62,229 bases of DNA from Acidobacteriota bacterium (lineage in GTDB: Bacteria; Acidobacteriota; UBA6911; RPQK01; DATIPO01): assembly GCA_035471785.1 (NCBI GenBank), contig DATIPQ010000023.1, positions 1 through 62,229 of the forward strand. The letters are read 5' to 3'. Of the stretch, positions 60,050 to 62,229 are shown piece by piece. The first letter of the stretch is position 1, and each line of letters begins with the position of its first letter. The translations under genes were made by a program, and so were the position numbers. A model generated the notes under the pieces. The model worked only from the letters and a program-made list of their open reading frames with translations, had not been told where the DNA came from and searched no databases.

Positions 60050-61747
60050 ATGAGGAAGGTGCTGCCAGGCGCTTGGATCGCGCTCTTTCTGGTCTTGGCC
60101 ATGCAGCCGGTGTTCTCTCAGGAGGTGCCCGGCAAGCAACCCAAGTTCTTTCCCGACGACCCGCTGTGGAAGGACGAAGACAACATCGACGTCCCTGAAA
60201 AGCCCGCCGAAATCGAACTGAGCGACCTCTACGACCGCTTCTCCCACACCTTTCACGATTTCGGATCGGAGGAATGGGGAGAAGCCGACAACGTCAACAC
60301 CCTGGACGAAGTCCCCGACAGCAGTTGGTTCACCAACCGTCACGGACGGCGCCGAATGTCGATGGACGAACTGGTGCGGGGACCCGGTTCCGGCAGCGGC
60401 CCCGACCCCTCCCAGCCCTGGACGATCTTCCGCGGCAAGCAACAGGGCATCACTCCGGGGTTCCACGTGGTCGACGACAAGGGCGACCGCTACGTGGTCA
60501 AGTTCGGCACCCGTTCCGACCCCCGCCTGAGCACCTCAGCCGAGATCATCGCCACCAAGATTCTCTACGCCATCGGCTATAACGTTCCCGAGAACTACAT
60601 CGTCTACCTGGACCCGTCCAACCTGCGCATCAAGCCCGGCACCACCATCACCGATTCTTACGGGGACGAACTCGAACTCACCCAGGGACGCCTGAGGCAG
60701 ATGCTGCGCAGGGCCACCGCCGAGCCCGACGGCACCTACCGCATCGTGGCCAGCAAATACATCGACGGGGAGCCGCTGGGCCCCTTCCGCTACTATGGCC
60801 GCCGCAGCGACGACCCCAACGACCTCTACTTTCACGAGCAGCGCCGCGAACTGCGCGGACTGCGGCTCATTTCGGCCTGGATCAACCACGACGACTCACG
60901 GGCCCAAAACACCCAGGCCTCCTGGGTGGAAGACGCCGGCCGACACTATGTCCGCCACTACCTGATCGATTTCGGTTCCACCTTCGGAAGCGGCACCGCC
61001 GTTGTCCAGGACCCTAGCCTGACCTTCAGCACCTGGATGGACGGCGGCGAGATGGCCGACAACGCCGCCGGATTCGGGTTCCACGTGCCCGAATACCGCA
61101 AGGTCGAGTGGCCTGACCTGGACGAATACCCGGCGGTCGGCCGCTTTGAGGCGAAGCATTTCGATCCCGCCGAGTGGTATGAGGAATACCCCAACCCGGC
61201 CTTTATCCGCGAGTCCCAACGGGATGCCTTCTGGGCCGCCAAGATCATCATGCGATTCAGCGAAGAGGAACTGCGCGCCATCGTCCGCGCGGGCCAATTC
61301 AACGATGCCAAGCAGGAGGCCTATTTCCTGCGGACCTTGATCGAGCGGCAGCGAAAGTGCGGCGCCTACGGCCTGCTCCCGCTCAACCCCCTGGACGAGT
61401 TCCGCATCGCAGGCGGCAATGTCGCATTCGCCAACCTGGCCGAGAAGTACAACCTGGGCTCCCCCGCGGGATCGACCTATCAGGCTCAATGGAGCACCTA
61501 CAACAACGCCACTGACCAGCACAGTGCCATGGGCGATTCCTCCAGCCGCGACGAGACCTCCTTCCCCATCCCCTCGGCCAACCTGGGCGAGGACGAGTTT
61601 CTGGCCTTGACCATCACCACCCAAAACCCCTCTCACTCGGCCTGGGACCGGGAAGTCCGCATCTACCTCCGCCCCAGAGCGGGCGGCTACGACCTGGTCG
61701 GCATAGACCGCGACTCCAACCCCTCTTTCCCGCCCGAAGACGACTAG
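60050..61747 (+). CDS. Exported protein with HipA/FAM20-like kinase motif set
   Basis: 565 aa from the ATG at 60050, which has GAGGAG upstream; two earlier in-frame ATGs lack a site. A signal peptide (GAWIALFLVLAMQPVFSQ) is followed by an acidic linker. A kinase-like pattern can be traced: RYVVKFG (K151), SAEIIATKIL (E165), the putative catalytic loop WINHDDSRAQNT (D281/D282 and N287) and YLIDFGSTFGSG (D307, DFG). The spacing between the loop Asp, Asn and DFG (5 and 20 residues) resembles HipA. The fold call is inferred from these motifs only. The protein lacks membrane helices and is cotranscribed with the Omp85 barrel. Its stop TAG is the CTAG junction of an R2 element. Confidence 0.7.
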   Translation: MRKVLPGAWIALFLVLAMQPVFSQEVPGKQPKFFPDDPLWKDEDNIDVPEKPAEIELSDLYDRFSHTFHDFGSEEWGEADNVNTLDEVPDSSWFTNRHGRRRMSMDELVRGPGSGSGPDPSQPWTIFRGKQQGITPGFHVVDDKGDRYVVKFGTRSDPRLSTSAEIIATKILYAIGYNVPENYIVYLDPSNLRIKPGTTITDSYGDELELTQGRLRQMLRRATAEPDGTYRIVASKYIDGEPLGPFRYYGRRSDDPNDLYFHEQRRELRGLRLISAWINHDDSRAQNTQASWVEDAGRHYVRHYLIDFGSTFGSGTAVVQDPSLTFSTWMDGGEMADNAAGFGFHVPEYRKVEWPDLDEYPAVGRFEAKHFDPAEWYEEYPNPAFIRESQRDAFWAAKIIMRFSEEELRAIVRAGQFNDAKQEAYFLRTLIERQRKCGAYGLLPLNPLDEFRIAGGNVAFANLAEKYNLGSPAGSTYQAQWSTYNNATDQHSAMGDSSSRDETSFPIPSANLGEDEFLALTITTQNPSHSAWDREVRIYLRPRAGGYDLVGIDRDSNPSFPPEDD

Positions 61748-62107
61748 TGCTGCCGGGCATAAATTCTGAGCCAGGGCCCTCCGTTTCTTGTCCCTGACAG
61801 GGACAGATTCGCCAGCCCCCTCCTTCGCTAAAGGCTACGGAGGGCGATACAAGGCTTCGGAGGGCAGGCACCGGCTGGGTTGAGGAGTCAGCACAAGCTC
61901 CCTAAAAGGGACAGATTCGCCAGCCCAGCGACTGTGTAAGAAGTCAAGTCCGGGCTCGCTGAAGGCGAGCGATTCGCCAGCCCAGGGTCAGCCCCGGCGA
62001 GCGCCAGCGAGACGGCGGCGCCACCCTGGGTTTCGGACGGCAAAGGTGCGAACGCTGAAGGCGTGGGATAACGCCACAGGCTGGCTCAAAACTTCTGACG
62101 CGCTGCG
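61748..62107 (+). repeat. R2 MITE-like element, copy d (long form)
   Basis: 360 bp from TGCTGCCGGGCATAAA after CTAG (61744-61747) to GACGCGCTGCG before CTAA (62108-62111). It holds an extra internal segment of about 110 bp (TTCGCTAAAGGCTACGGAGG and on) absent from the other copies. Confidence 0.85.
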
Positions 62108-62159
62108 CTAATGCTGCGCCACAGGATTCTTGACTTAAACCATGCTGCATTCTAGCTTG

Positions 62160-62229
62160 TGGGGTGAACCGCCGTACCCAGGGTTTCGCCCTTGCTGCGC
62201 TTCGCTTGCCGCGGGCTGCACCCTGGGCT
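62160..62229. repeat. Partial repeat related to the R2 inner palindrome
   Basis: TACCCAGGGT near 62175 and CACCCTGGGCT at the window end echo the inner palindrome of R2, with a different centre. It is cut by the window edge. Confidence 0.5.

Noticed and set aside
1-62229. tRNA, rRNA or transposase genes
   Set aside because: No cloverleaf-like or rRNA segments and no transposase motifs were recognised by eye; a tRNAscan or IS search was not possible here.

Overview
The window looks like a chromosomal segment of a GC-rich Gram-negative bacterium, most likely an Acidobacteriota member. This is inferred from gene content: PilMNOPQ and outer-membrane barrels, a two-component regulator with Reg_prop/Y_Y_Y sensor domains, carboxypeptidase-regulatory domains, large TolB-amidohydrolases, and a pepP-accB-accC cluster. 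No rRNA, tRNA, CRISPR array, phage or transposase gene was seen.

Layout. 49-2196 (minus): aspartate aminotransferase behind a fusion of a ribosome-hibernation (HPF/RaiA) domain to a sigma-70-like domain. 2515-12587: two tandem giant alpha-2-macroglobulin-like genes, the second lacking the thioester half. 12653-17408: small lipoprotein, glycosyltransferase, aldehyde dehydrogenase and cell-wall amidase. 17703-21746: hybrid sensor kinase. 21933-24785 (minus): four genes coupled by 4-nt overlaps (NSS symporter, a 37-aa MetS-like small subunit, a membrane-associated protein, a Crp/Fnr regulator). 24859-29148: thiE, a phosphatase-like lipoprotein, accC, accB and an M24 peptidase. 29214-33255 (minus): pilMNOPQ. 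33853-39458: rplM-rpsI, rpsB (with a very long Lys/Ala/Glu tail), tsf, pyrH, frr, lepB.

39489-45233: a probable six-gene operon with a good sigma-70 promoter: truncated PII-like protein, single-TM protein, sodium/solute symporter, 40-aa membrane protein, an ATCase homologue that has lost the aspartate-binding TRxQ motif, and asparagine synthetase. I read it as an undescribed nitrogen or carbamoyl-transfer system. 46092-48292: photolyase coupled to an SDR lacking its catalytic Tyr. 48453-51625: ferritin-like protein, OxyR and catalase, with a good OxyR-box candidate between the last two. 52005-57971: cobalamin-binding protein, a coiled-coil protein, a small outer-membrane protein, a membrane protein and a TolB/amidohydrolase. 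58672-61747: a POTRA-less Omp85 barrel followed by an exported protein with a kinase-like (HipA/FAM20-type) motif set.

Intergenic space is colonised by at least three repeat families. R1 is exactly 82 bp in three copies. R2 is a MITE-like element of about 190-360 bp with imperfect terminal inverted repeats and CTAG at its ends. R3 is a 120-bp tandem array flanked by 35-bp inverted repeats, with a fragment at the left edge of the window. In three places the TAG in the flanking CTAG is the stop codon of the neighbouring gene.
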